From positions 67,001 through 131,000 of the forward strand of contig CAJQUW010006842.1 in the NCBI GenBank assembly GCA_907163375.1: DNA of 64,000 nucleotides. Direction: 5' to 3'. The notes under the pieces were generated by a model. It worked only from the letters and a program-made list of their open reading frames with translations. It had not been told where the DNA came from and did no database searches. A program made the position numbers and the translations under genes. Shown here one piece after another: positions 34,704-47,729 of the stretch; position 1 is the stretch's first letter, and each line of letters opens with the position of its first letter. The stretch comes from Prostheceraeus crozeri (taxonomy: Eukaryota > Platyhelminthes > Polycladida > Euryleptidae).

Positions 34704-37480
34704 CAGGGTTGCCGTGGGGATTGATATTTGAATCCCCACCCCATACCCACAGAAAAACCTGTGGGTATCCCCACAGAATCCCCACGCCCCCACAGGATAA
34801 GCCTCTGATTAATATGTTGCTTCTGTTCGTATAGAATGCTTGATGTCCAATATCTCCATCTCAGTGGAGCTTCTCCACATCATTCAACGATCCGAAGGCC
34901 GTATTTGACTCCAGAGATGTGGAATGGGAGTCCTTGAAGAAAGTCACCAACTGCGTGTTGTAACTTTTATGACTTTTCTTTCCTATCTTCAGTATAGGCC
35001 TATTGCTCTTTAAAATTGTAGTAGTCAATTTTCTATCATCATTGAGCCTTGATTCTGACTTGCCATCTAGAAATTATTGTACCGAAAATTTAACTAGATG
35101 CTCGTTCAATGCACACGTATTTGACTCACAAATTTCATTTGGTTGCATTAGCAGATGAGTGTTCTTTATCTATCTCTACTGATTCGTAAGTTTTTGTCGT
35201 CTGCTGCCAGCTCACAATACACGTACAGTTTACATAGGTTCTTCTCATTCCGCTCTTAATTCTTTAATGATTCATGAGACATGACACCATTTTTTCCATA
35301 AAGCTGCCATAACGTAGTTTACCGTAAACGCAATTCTATCTCGAAATGTTTCTTTTTAATAGTATGACGACATAGTCTTTATTTTTCTTGCTTTTATAAC
35401 AAATCGGTTATTGATCAGCTTGTGCTTTTCAAACTTCATCTTTTACTCACTTTGGATTTTTGGTTCACTTAACCTAGTTATTGAACATGTCGATCCTACT
35501 TCATTTTGCCACTGGATTATTTTAAGGGTACAATTTTTGCATTACTGCTCCCTTACAGGAGACACATTTGTATAAAAATTCAACAACTATACATGTAGAC
35601 TAAAGGAAACATGGCCATATTAAAATGTTGGGATGAAATATTAATACGAGTATGTACTTAGCTCTGCACAACACTCGAGCATTGCATATTGCGCTATTTT
35701 GAAATTTCGATGTTTCTTATATTCGTCTTTTACCGTTCGCTGTTATAACAGTAGGCAACCAGTCTATATCAAATAAGATCAAACCTAAGCTTACATTACA
35801 TCATGCATACATGTTATGCGAAGCATTCTCATGAAATATACACACACTCATTTCAAAAGAACTATGCTTAAATTCCTCGCTGTAGACAATCGTGATTAAG
35901 TACATGTTTCACAAAGCAAGCAAGAATATTTATCAATATACGAGTATCTATTGACATTTTAATTGTTAGTTTAAGACCTGAAGGACCATAATGTCCCCAC
36001 AATATTTTTAGTCAGCTGCTTTTCGTGAAGACTCGATTTTTACTCCAAAGAATTTTAAGTGCATGTATTTGGCTGTTTTGATAGATTATATACGAGTTTC
36101 ACGTGTTGCATTTGTGAGAATATAGTCCCGGGCTATCCTGTACGTTGGTATTTGGAGTTCCTAATGTGAGGATTTTTCATTCGTTTGGTTGCTTATAGTG
36201 GTACCATTTTCAAATAATAGGAAGTTCATCAAGATACAAAGACAGGGTTGAACATAAATTAAAAATATTCACATGTTGCTACGAGTACACTGCCAGTACT
36301 TCAAAATGGTCAATCTATCACAAAAAGTCACCTGTCAAAAATTCTTATGTAGTTTTTCACTATATGTTTGCGGTCTACCAATGTGTATTGTAGCCATCAT
36401 TGATTACTTAGTGGATCATGCCATGTTCATATGTGTGAATATTCCCTTATATTCGTTAATTGATATAATTTAGCAATCATTGATAATTCTATCTCCATTA
36501 ATGCCGATAAAGAAGTAAAATATCAAAGCGAGTTTGGCCTCTATGCATCTCAAGTCTAGAATTGTTTCGCAGTAGAAATCGACTATATAGGCCTACACGT
36601 AGTGAAGGAAAAATCTTTGAATCAATCTAATCTACTATTATGAATAAAGACTTCGACGAAAATCGTCCTGATATACTCGACCACTCATGTCATCGAATTA
36701 TTGCACAATAATTGGGAGGATGTTGAGCCATTTGTGTATGATGATGAAATGCAGCACAATGAATCATTTATTGAGGTACACTTAAGTGTGCAGTTAAGGA
36801 TGTCTATCAGATGAAAATAAATGTTCTGACAAGTCGCGGACAAGTGAAAATCTTAGCTTTCATCATGACTATGACTGCAATGCGAGTAGATGGCTTACAG
36901 TTGAATGATTTGGTGTGAGAAATCTTTATCACACTGTTCATGTATCCGACGAAAATCATTCAACATTTTCATGTGTCTTGCTTTGTGGGCAGGACCCAAC
37001 AGGTCTTCTACCGGGTATATCATAATTAGTTTAAAATCTAGGTTAATAATTATTAATCGCATTGATCACGCAAGCTTAATTATATCACAAATAATTTTAT
37101 CAGCTATTGTTACTATTAGAACTAATATTTGTGAGTCTCCATTCGGCTCTGCAGGAAAGGAGACTTGCAGAATTCTTCCATTTCAGACGTCCTTGACACA
37201 CCTAGAACTATCATTATAAGTCATTCAAAATTATTGAACGTGTGTTACTAATGTGAAAATGATCAGCATTGCTATTTCATTCATTTTAAGTGGTGAGATG
37301 AGTAGGCTGCGTGATACTTTGTAATTCAACATCGAAGTTGATTGTGTGATATGATGTCAGTTCCGATTGTTTCTAGTGAATGTCAAAAATCTTCAGAATC
37401 CCCACAGAATCCCCATAGAAGCCCTATGGGAGCTGTGGGGATGGCCTCAATCCCCATACCCACTCCCCACGGCAACCCTG
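34704..37480. mobile_element. hAT-type DNA transposon, 2777 bp, non-coding
   Basis: The ends are inverted repeats, CAGGGTTGCCGTGGGGA, at 34704-34720 and, complementary, at 37464-37480. The flanks are a perfect 8-bp target duplication, gagattgt (34696-34703 and 37481-37488). Both subterminal regions carry repeated 'tccccacag' and 'tgtggggat' words that can pair internally. The 2.5-kb interior is AT-rich with no transposase motif, so it is non-autonomous or completely decayed. Confidence 0.85.
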
Positions 37481-37488
37481 GAGATTGT

Positions 37489-37792
37489 ACAACCAAATAT
37501 CAGTTCGAATCAAATCAAGAATTCGCAGTCTCCTGATGATGGCGTTCTTGCTGCGCGCTTGGAGTTTACTTAATCGTTTCTTGAACAACATTTTGTGGTT
37601 AATTCTAACAGATGTTAAGTGAAATTGACTACGAGCTGATTACATGTTCATGAAAGCAGTCAAGATATTACGAACAATACCATCAATTTGTAAAACATAC
37701 ATAGACTTGCTCAATATGGACATAAGACATTTCATAACATCACTTCATTTTCATCCTGGCCATCCCCTGTACTTGTTCAATAACTGTTTCAT
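37489..37792. other. Gap, no gene
   Basis: The first about 80 bp may hold the other half of the interrupted frame noted at 34539-34703; otherwise nothing. Confidence 0.4.
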
Positions 37793-39136
37793 CTGTGCAA
37801 GAATCCAAAACGCCATGTCCTCATACAACCGAGACTTCAAACAGTGAAATGCGGGCAGCAATCGAAGAGGCTTGATGTGTCACGTTCTTGGAATAAAGTG
37901 CCCTCTAAAGTTAACCACCTCTGAAGTTTTGATGAAAAAACATGAAAATACGCAAACCACTGTTTCACAATGTTTAAAATCTTATGGATCTAACTTTCCT
38001 TAGTCTAGAATTAATGGCCCAGATTCTTCTAATCAAAGTTGTTTTTGCAGGACCTGTTTTAAAAATCAAAAAAATAGAGCAATCAAAGAAGCGCATAATG
38101 TCTACAAATCGTAGGCTGTAAGCATGAAATATCATACTTGTACAAGAAAAGTTCGGGCTTTCACAGCCATACAGGGATTATGATGGAAGATACGGTCGTA
38201 TCTGATGGTGCGCAGTGCACGAGGAGATCTTCGAATTTATGCCCGACGACAGATTGCTATAATTTCTATTCATGCCTGAACTATCATGGATGAAAAAACA
38301 CCTGAGACATGGACCATAGATGTCGATGAACAGTAATCGCATTGATAGATATGTAAAAGCGGAGGGCATGAATAGGAAATTGTGGCTCCATTGAAAATAC
38401 ATTGAAATTGGCGGGCATAAATTGGAAATTTCCGATTTATCCCCAGCAACCTTTGATAGAATGCATGAATACTATTTAAATGCCTATCTATGGTCCTTCG
38501 GTACATGAAATCAATGACTTGGACTTTCTACAAAGTGTAAAGCCTGATATCAGTGATATATCATACACCTAATGTACTAGTGCCTCTGATGCGAATACTC
38601 ATTTGAAATGTTATCTGTAATGCTTCATCTTTCTAACGCTTGTGTGTGCAGGTTACTTCTTACTGTCAGTAGCTCCTTAATCATCATATTGTAATGTTAT
38701 TCATAGTAACGTAAATATTGCTTGCTTTGTTGCCGTCGGCATGAGAATGAGAATTGAACTGAGTAAGTAGGAATTGTAAAGCAGTAAAAAACACCTTTAG
38801 TCGTTTGCAATCTGGATACATGGATGTAAGACAAAGTACCAACTAAACTTTGTTCCCAGATAATTGCCTCGTTGACATTTCTAAGCTGAAAGTTAAGGCT
38901 CCTAAACATTGATTCTCCTACAAGAGCACACATCGATATAAGGCCGATTTTCCTGTCTTTATTCATGCATCTATCTATGGCAATGTCATATAAAATTCAG
39001 CAGGTGAATAAGATAAATGGGGCATTTTAGGAATCTGAGACATCCTTTTCTTCTACTGAATTTAAGTAAAGGAAATATAAATAAACTCGTAGGATTATTT
39101 AATATCTTGAATGTTTTCGATGACTCTCGTCGGTTC
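37793..39136 (+). repeat. 1.34-kb dispersed repeat, copy A
   Basis: Aligns in direct orientation with 45646-46937 from 'ctgtgcaagaatccaaaacg' to 'gactctcgtcggttc'. The first about 750 bp are almost identical, while the last about 450 bp contain several indels and substitutions. The first 55 bp read RIQNAMSSYNRDFKQ-stop, possibly the end of a captured exon. No transposase was found inside. Confidence 0.85.
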
Positions 39137-40825
39137 TCATAATATGAGTATGACGTCATGATACAATAGGCATTTGGCCTCAGGAAATTAACATAGATGT
39201 CGGGCAGCGAACTTTTTTTAGCATTTGAATCAAAGCCATGATGTCCCAAGCAGTGGCGGGAGCAATTAATCGATTCCGCACGATTAATTGTGCAACAGAA
39301 TCAATCGCGCGATTCTTGAATGACCAAGAATCGCACGATTTTTAAGCGATGTGACTTCTCAATGAACTTGCACGGGTGTTCGATCCGTATCCACACTGTA
39401 AACTGTAAGGCACGAAATTTCCCTTGAATTAGGCACGAAACTTAGGCATCAATTCTAACCAACACAAGGCACGAGCAGGCGCGAAGCCTTGGCGCCTAAG
39501 TTCGTGCCCATTGGTGCCTAATTTTTCTCTTCGCGAAATACAGCTTCTACATGCTCCTGGTATCAGTAGTAAAATCCCTACCCTTATTTATTACTATATC
39601 GCAAAATGCTCTTCCGTTAATTATTCTGAATTAAAAGAAAGGAAAACAGTTTCTATAATTCGATCATGCATATATTATATTTCAAATGAATAAGAAGGAA
39701 AATAATGGATTTCTAGTATGCACAAAGGGAATTACTTTTTGAGAATCCGAACAATTCAACATCGGTGCATATATAAAGTACCATCAGATTTCATAAGCAT
39801 TTAAAACTATAAAACATGCTTCTCGGAAAGTCTGAATAATTCATATAACACGATTCGAGTATATTTAGCAAAACTCCAGGACATATGCCGGCTATATAAA
39901 AATCAAAACGTTCAGAAATTTTGTTCGACACTTGCAAAGCGTGTCGTCTGAAGCAGAGCGAGTCAAAAAAGCATACAGTGAAAGGCATTCAGTAAGTTAA
40001 AAAGTTTTTTTGCAGCAAAATTCTTAACAAATCATAATGTCATGGAAAACTTAGTTACTGGAATTCTTGAAAACTGTCTTATTACGACGAAGTTTCAAAG
40101 TGACAATTGTCAAAATATTTTTCATAGAAATGTACAATAAAGCTTTGGAGCTCACAGTTTTTAATTGCATTTCAAATCATTTAAATCAACACGAAAAAGA
40201 GTTTGGGGATGCTTGGAGCACGACAAGGCCGTCAATTGTCTGCAGATTCCCTCATAATGATTGAGTATTTATATTGCTACCATAGGTGCATAAAAAACAA
40301 AGCTAAGGCGATTGACAACGAATGGATGAACAAACTTATTGTAACGTGCATCTTATACAGATAATAGAAATGTCACAAAGATAGTTTCGCAGCATGAAAA
40401 CATTGAACATGTTTGTTTTGAAGTCCAGTAGGGATGACGATCAAACATCATAATGGGGTAGTAAATTCCAATCGACAATGACTCTCTGGGAGAAAAAATG
40501 TTCACGAGAATGAACCCTTAAAAATTTTGAAAACTCTTCAAGTCACAACCGCAAGTCCGCAAGTTGAAGAAAGTACCGGAATCACAGAGAGTCACTTACT
40601 GTTAACCATGCAAGCAAATAGTTCATGACCACAAACCCGGTGCTTGCCTGTTCGATGTCAGCTTTTGACTAATGCTCTAATCAGTCATGTGATTTTTCTG
40701 ATGATTGCTGAAATTTCGGTTGCACTCCTCATTAGCCTCTAACACAAATTTTTTAAATTTAAATTGACCCAATGAAATTCCCGTACATCATCAATTTGCG
40801 TCGGTGTTCCCTTATTTAGATGATA
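39137..40825. other. Gap, no gene; one hAT-like end
   Basis: 39251-39360 starts CAGTGGCGGGAGC followed by nested 'attaatcg' and 'gcacgatt' inverted words, similar to a hAT terminus, without a partner end. 39405-39520 is rich in 'ggcacga' and 'gcgcc' words. No coding. Confidence 0.4.
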
Positions 40826-40833
40826 ACTATAAC

Positions 40834-43428
40834 CAGAGTTGGAAAAGTCGGAATTGGAATTGGAATTGACCTTGATAAACCTGAATTCCACTTTTTCGAT
40901 AGACTTGTGATAAATCTATTTGTACAAAAATTGAAATCACAGTATTCGGCCGTTGTGTTAACTGCACGCAGAGATAAGAGAGAGAGAGATAGATCGACAG
41001 AGCTAGTTTTATTCTATTGTTGAATAAAGGGTGCTAATTGTGACTTTGATGGGCCTACAGCCCCCGGACAATGTTAATTCAGCAATTAAGCAGACAATGA
41101 AAAGATAATCATCTTTGTTCAATCTGTTATTTAGTTATATATCATGTAAGATAATTAATCAAAATAAAACAATTGTTGAATTTAGTAATTGATTAGATAA
41201 GCACAAAAATTGGAGATTAACTTAATTGTTGTACACACGAAAAACAATCGGTTTGGAAAGAGGAAAATTAACCCTGCATTAAAGGGCAGCCTGTCAGTTC
41301 AAATCACAATATAGACAGTGTCAACAAATTATTCTAATAATTAATGATTCAATTAAAATGGCAATGACATGAAATATTATTCAACTTCCAATCACAACAA
41401 TTGACAATATTAATTTTCAAGACTATAGTTATACAAATACGATACTCAACGATAAAAGAAAAACTTTAAACTTGCAGTTCACTTCTTGATGTTGAATTCA
41501 CTTCAAATTGATCGAACTCACTTAGACCAAAATAATATCATAAATATCATGAATATCAGTGTCACTTACACCGTCAATCTTCAATCGCGCTCGCTGATGT
41601 GTTGCCGCATACGCTACTGTGTTGTTGTTCGCTGGTAGGCAGTTGTAGTTGTTACTTCTGTAGTCAAGTTACACCGCGAGAGCCCGGAGTTCTTCTAACA
41701 GCTACTGAAGATGTCTTATGTGTAGTTGTTGGTAGTTGTTGTTGTTTCAATTTCTCATCGTCTCTGATTTATGCAAATTTTTGACACTTGACGATAAATC
41801 CACTTTCTTTTGAAAATTGAAAGAGTTTCCTTTAATCTCTGCTCGTTAGCTTTCGACCCGACCACATTTCGTTCTTATCACGGAATATTTAATCTCCTTT
41901 TTTAACATGGACCATTAATCAGTTTTCATGATATCATTTTTATCGTCGTTTTTTCTTCCATCAACAATCACGTTATTCGCACATTGAATTTCTTTCTTCC
42001 GTCAGTTTATTAATAGATTTATTCGCATCTCTCTCTCTCTCTCATAGAAGTAGATAATAGTACACTAGAATGGAAGTTTGATATCTTGCCTATGTACAAT
42101 GATGGCACATCGGAAAATCTATGGTTTGTACATGTAGATCAGATTCGATCTAAAACATTGTATCATAGTCAAACTATTTGCCAAGTTGGTTGTGGAAGTT
42201 GTTGGCAGTAAATTAATGCAGGATTTTTATGAAGATAATATTAAGTGAGGTGGTGGCATTTTTTCATGTGGTAAGGCCTACTATTCCCTGGGTTGGTATA
42301 TTGTGTCGATTTGCAGCAGTCATTAACAACTATTTTTCAAAATTCGAATTAAAAATTGGTCCACAAAGTCATAATTGAAAGTGGGCGGTGCACTGGTTGT
42401 AACAATATCTCAAGAATTCAATAGAAAAAATTCTAATTATAGGATGATTTCTCCTTCATACGGTTAAGAAACCTAGCGCTTTTGTCGAATAAACACATTG
42501 AAAGCTTCTTCGCCGACAATAATTTTTCAGATAAGTGAATAATCGCTGGAACTTTTCAATTAATCATTAAATGACACATTTGATATAGTGTGATATTTTG
42601 GAAGCTGATATTCGAAAGCATGTAAAAATTTTGAAAATTGTTCAAATATAGTGAACAGGGGAGCCCTTTCAAGTAAAATGAATACTCTGAGATTTCTGGA
42701 CCTCTGATTTCAAGCTGGAGCAATGTATGTCCTGTAAATCGACATTGCAAGTTGCATATGTGACTCTCGATACTACTCTTGATAGATTATAGGAGCGATA
42801 TTTCGAAATGATGAACGTACAGAACGTTTTAAAGGATTTCTTTCTTTGTCATCCTGTCGCCGCATTATTTTGTAAATTCACTATTGCTTTTGTATATGAT
42901 CTTGAGACAAGGGGCAGCAATCCAGATCTCAATTTGGCTTGATAAATATAAATACAAATAAGAAAACATGGAAACCAGCTCGCGCAATTTGCGTTTTTCC
43001 CCAACTTAGTTCCCCCGGCGTGTGCCATAATTTTCATGCAATTTCCATTCTAGGACTTTCTATGGTACTGTTAATTTCTATGCTCTCTCTCTCTCTCTCT
43101 CAGCGTTTGATTCTTTGCTGACCGTCTCTTTTTCACAAGATGTTGAATATCTCGTTTACGAAACGAAAATGGCGTAGGCTGACCGGCTACATATATGCAT
43201 GTACATGTACACAAGAAATATGAACTATGAACATGAGAACGCACATAGGAACGACGCAGGGAACGGCACACAGGAATAACGAGGATAGGATACGGGCACA
43301 TGGGTTAGATTGAAGCGAGGAAACTTTAGATACATTAACATATACGCGTCATGCAATTATCGGAATTGAATCTCATTATGGAATTGGAATTGGAATTAAT
43401 AAATTTCAGTGGAATTTTTCCAGCTCTG
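40834..43428. mobile_element. hAT-type DNA transposon, 2595 bp, non-coding
   Basis: The left end CAGAGTTGGAAAAGTCGGAA and the complement of the right end, CAGAGCTGGAAAAATTCCAC, are matching inverted termini. 'ggaattggaatt' repeats lie just inside both. The 8-bp flanks actataac (40826-40833) and attataac (43429-43436) differ at one base. The interior contains (ct)n tracts (about 42030 and 43083) and no recognisable transposase. Confidence 0.75.
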
Positions 43429-43436
43429 ATTATAAC

Positions 43437-44149
43437 TATCTAATTAGAGGTCGGTTTTTAAAATGTACCCTCTAACTGCTTTTAAGTTGAATTCGAATGG
43501 TCACTTATTTGTGGAATAAAGCTTCATTAAATTAGTTTGACACTCATAGTGTTCTATGTAAAAATAACTAGATGTGATTTCTTGTATCGCTAAATAACAT
43601 TTAGGTCATTAAATTAGGAGGCCTTTATCAATTCACTTATGATTGATTAATGAACAGATATTATTTGTTGTTCTATGGAGAACCGCGATGTTGTCTTATG
43701 CATAGAGAGAATAATTCTATCATGTAATCTAGATGTGTAACTGTTATTGTGTCGCTAAACAAACACTACATACTTATTACGTTAGACCTGTATCAATTCA
43801 TTTTTGATAGACTATCCTATGTCTTTCATTATTTGTAAACTTTATCTTAACAGGTACATTACTGCAATCTACTATGCATTGAATAATAAATGTGGTTAAG
43901 TCATACGTTTGTCAGGCACGGCAACCAAGCACATCTTCATTGGTTTTGAATGCCGCGTCCGTGCTTGTGACTGTGCCCGTGCCTACAAAAAACCCGGGTA
44001 ATCGCCGTGCGCCTGCCCGTGTCGATCCCCGGGTACCCGGTCGATCCTTAATCAATGCCTGATTCACATTTAGCATGCACACTAAGAGGATGACCCGGTA
44101 GGAATTGCACTTGCAGATTTGCTAATTGCGGCACAAAGATTATAGAGTG
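43437..44149. other. Gap, GC-rich repeat patch at 43912-44047
   Basis: 43912-44047 is unusually GC-rich for the window, with repeated 'gtgcccgtgcc', 'cccgggta' and 'cggtcgatcc' words in both orientations. It is probably one end of an unidentified transposon. No gene. Confidence 0.4.
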
Positions 44150-44540
44150 CCAGTTCGCCTGGGCATGGAATAGAAAGGTGTCCTCATGACTTGAACTATT
44201 TAAGCAAAAAAATCCTTGGCAGCAGTAGACGCTGCGCTTTTCTCCTTAAAAGAGGGCTCGCGAGTTAAGCTCGAAATTGCCCAAAGTAGCTTAAAATATG
44301 TGGAATGGCTCAGTAAACTGAAGATCTGCACAACTGGCTGCTCTGTGTTCATCTATAATGGCTTTGCCGTGTGCTGATAATCATAGGGATTATGGAGCTC
44401 CAATTCTAGATATTTTAAGCTAGTCTGAGCCATTCCGAACCGTACTGACGAGCCCTTGCAAGGGAAAACTTTGTGTCCAAGGCTGTCACAGAATTCTTGT
44501 GCTTAAAATTCTTCAAGTCTGAGTACATCTCACTATTACA
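44150..44540. mobile_element. Composite foldback element
   Basis: 44160-44200 matches the arm of the foldback at 2354-2540 ('gaatagaaaggtgtcct'). Inside, 'agcttaaaatatgtggaatggctcag' halves at about 44290-44316 and 44414-44440 are inverted copies, as are 'gagggctcg' and 'cgagcccttg'. No coding. Confidence 0.55.
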
Positions 44541-44585
44541 TTTGCTAATGTTTTGCAAACTTCATAAGTCTAACAGTTTTATCTA

Positions 44586-45606
44586 CAGTGGACTTCGCTT
44601 AATACGATATTGAATGAACCACTAAAAAATATCGTAATAAGCGATATATCGTATTAAATTTCTTAAATTTCTTAAAATTCATGTGATGACGTCAGAGTAT
44701 TTTCCTCTCTCTTGGCGCGGGGAAGCCGGCGCGTATGCTACGCGCGTAGAAGTATAAACCGCCCTTTAGCGAGCGAGCGGTAGTGACCCTTCTTCCGTAT
44801 TTCCCTAATTTCAAGTTTCCCATCCCGGCCACTACTATAAAGGAATCCATGATCAGTGACGTTGTATTTGGAGGTAAGTATTGAATGGAGACATTACGCA
44901 ACTCTGGGCAACCGTAATGACAAGTAGCGTTGTCGACGAATAACAGCACTTTCCGATTTTCTTTGGCCATGCGATCATCAAAATTCTTCACAATTTCGTG
45001 AAAGATTCGTTGCGTCATCCAAGCCTTTGAATTGTGAAAATATGGCAATGGTGGAGACTTACGCTTGAAACATCCTGGATTTTTGAAGCGACCGTTGGTG
45101 AATAAGTTCTTATCCGAGCCGTCAGCGTTGGTGAGGACTAGCAATGTTATTCGCGCTTTCATTTCCTTAAAACCTTTTACTCTGTCAAGGCGTCGAACAC
45201 AGTGTGCCAGAGGGTAAAGCCTTATAGAATAACGCTGTCTCATCGGCATTATAAACGTCTTTTGGCGAGAAACCATTAAGAATTCCCGGGAGCGTTGTTG
45301 CAATATATTGTTCGGCAGCTGGAGAATCAGCGCTGGCCACCTCACCTGAGATCACTCTATGATGAATATTGTGCCGCTTACTCACTTACTCACATATGTA
45401 TCGTAATATGCAGTGTAAATATAATGGAAAATTACCGGACGGGGATTTTTGTGATATCGCAATAAGCGATATATCGTAATAAGCGATATCGTATTAAGCG
45501 ATGTTGAAGTAGTGTATTCTAATACGATTCAAAAAGGGACCGCGGAAAATTATTGTAATACGCGATTTATCGTATTAAGCGATATCGTATTAAACGAAGT
45601 CCACTG
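44586..45606 (-). mobile_element. Tigger/pogo DNA transposon, internally deleted (1021 bp)
   Basis: The termini are CAGTGGACTTCGCTTAATAC and its counterpart ending GAAGTCCACTG, with TA duplications at 44584-44585 and 45607-45608. Several 'gatatcgtattaagcg' subterminal repeats lie at both ends. Confidence 0.88.
44692..45385 (-). pseudogene. Tigger/pogo transposase fragment
   Basis: Only the central DDE_1 region survives. YNADETALFYKALP (first D) is at about 45262-45220 and continues in another frame through LLVLTNADGSDK, SKAWMTQRIF and LLFVDNATCH (second D, about 44945-44915) to YLPPNTTSLI. The usual QPMDQG third-D segment that follows is disrupted: the text reads LIMDSFIVV. The N-terminal CENP-B-type DNA-binding domains and the C-terminus are deleted. 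There is one frame change near 45200. Confidence 0.8.
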
Positions 45607-45645
45607 TAATTGATGTATAATTATGTTTATTTCCGGCAAATACTG

Positions 45646-46937
45646 TGCAAGAATCCAAAACGCCATGTCCGCGTACAACCGAGACTTCAAACAGTGAAAT
45701 GCGGGCAGCAATCGAAGAGGCTTGATGTGTCACGTTCTTGGAATAAAGTGCCTTCTAAAGTTAATCACCTCTGAAGTTTGATGAAAAAACATGAAAATAC
45801 GCAAACCACTGTTTCACAATGTTTAAAATCTTATGGATCTAACTTTCCTTAGTCTAGAATTAATGGCCAGATTCTTCTAATCAAAGTTGTTTTTGCAGGA
45901 CCTGTTTTAAAAATTAAAAAAATAGAGCAATCAAAGAAGCGCATAATGTCTACAAATCGTAGGCTGTAAGCATGAAATATCATACTTGTACAAGAAAAGT
46001 TCGGGCTTTCACAGCCATACAGGGATTATGATGGAAGATATCTGATGGTGCGCAGTGCACGAGGAGATCTTCGAATTTATGCCCGACGACAGATTGCTAT
46101 AATTTCTATTCATGCCTGAACTATCATGGATGAAAAAACACCTGAGACATGGACCATGGATGTCGATGAACAGTAATCGCATTGATGGATATGTAAAAGC
46201 GGAGGGCATGAATAGGAAATTGTGGCTCCATTGAAAATACATTGAAATTGGCGGGCATAAATTGGAAATTTCCGATTTATCCCCAGCAACCTTTATAGAA
46301 TGCATGATTACTATTTAAATGCCTATCTATGGTCCTTCGGGACATGAAATCAATGACTTGGACTTTCTACAAAGTTTAAAGCCTGATATCAGTGATATAT
46401 CATACACATAATGTACTAGTGCCTCTGATGCGAATACTCATTTGAAATGTTATCTGTGATGCTTCATCTTTCTAACGCTTGTGTGTGCAGGTTACTTCTT
46501 ACTGTCTGTAGCTCCTTAATCATCATATTGTAATGTTATTCATAGCAACGTAACTATTGTTTGCTTTGTTGCCGTCGGCATGAGAATGAGAGCTGAACTG
46601 AGTAAAGGAATTGTAGAACAGGAAATGACACCTTTAGTCGTTTGCAATCTGGATATACGAAATAAAATTTGTTCCCAGGCAGAAAATTGTCTCGTCAACA
46701 TTTCTAAGGTCAAAGTGAACTTTCTCAGACTTTCTCTCCTAAAAGGCAGAATCCGACTTTCCTGTCTTTATTCATGCATCTATCTATGGCATACAAAATG
46801 CAATAGGTGTATAAGATAAATGGGGCATTTTAGGAATCTGAAGCAGCCTTTTCTTACTGACTTTAAGTGAAGAAAATAAAAATAAACTCGTAGTATTATT
46901 TAATAGCTTGAACGTTTTCGATGACTCTCGTCGGTTC
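45646..46937 (+). repeat. 1.3-kb dispersed repeat, copy B
   Basis: Direct copy of 37793-39136, offset 7.85 kb. It begins about 40 bp after the Tigger element and stops exactly where a hAT-like terminus (CAGAGTTGCAAAC, 46938) begins. Confidence 0.85.
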
Positions 46938-47050
46938 CAGAGTTGCAAACTCTCACGCATTGGGTGTGAATCTCACGCATTCAGACCTCTTCTCACGCTC
47001 TCAGACTGGAGGCAAAATTTCTCACGCATTCGCATTTATAATGTAATTCT
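46938..47050. repeat. hAT-like terminus with repeated CTCACGCATT words
   Basis: Starts CAGAGTTGCAAACTCTCACG and has four 'ctcacgc' repeats in the next 85 bp. No partner end was found, so this is a truncated element. Confidence 0.45.
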
Positions 47051-47714
47051 TAATGATGTTTCCTGATAGAACCGTACAACTGCGCAAAATCTATGCAGAT
47101 AAGCAAAATAACATGCTATTTATGTGAAAGTCTGGTCATGTGTAATCATCACTATAAAACGTCTATACCGTATACCATAGATTACCATGCACCATGTCCA
47201 TGTAGAACACTGTCTGTGTATTCTGATGATCGATTGAGTTAATAAACTTCAACCATGGATGTCTGGTAGTAAGTATAATGCTTCAGCGACACGGAAAGAT
47301 GGATGTCATCGATAAAAATTCGAAAAGACTTATCTATAGACCTTCTATAACATGCCGTAGCACGTGAACAGAAATCTACCATAGCACGGATAGATCCTAC
47401 GAGATGATGCTGATATTGCACTTCATTTGACGCATTACATCAATTTTGAAGCATAATTCCCACAGCTTCATTCTCAATTTGATTATCCGTAGTTGGCATT
47501 ATTGTCCGCTGAATTACATTGAAATTGCATGGGTTTGAAGATTGTATTATTGTCCGGAAGAAGCACTCTACTGTATGTCAAATCTCCATCCAAATATGCA
47601 ATCGTCAGCATTGCAATGTTTTTTAAGTATTTCAGTCTTTCTACGCACAGAAATTAATTAGGTGAAAATTAACAAAAATTAATCATGGCACCTTCAATAC
47701 TTGAAAAATCAATT
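47051..47714. other. Gap, no gene
   Basis: Non-coding, no recognised repeat. The last part may be 5' Penelope sequence. Confidence 0.4.
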
Positions 47715-47729
47715 ATTTCAATAATATAA

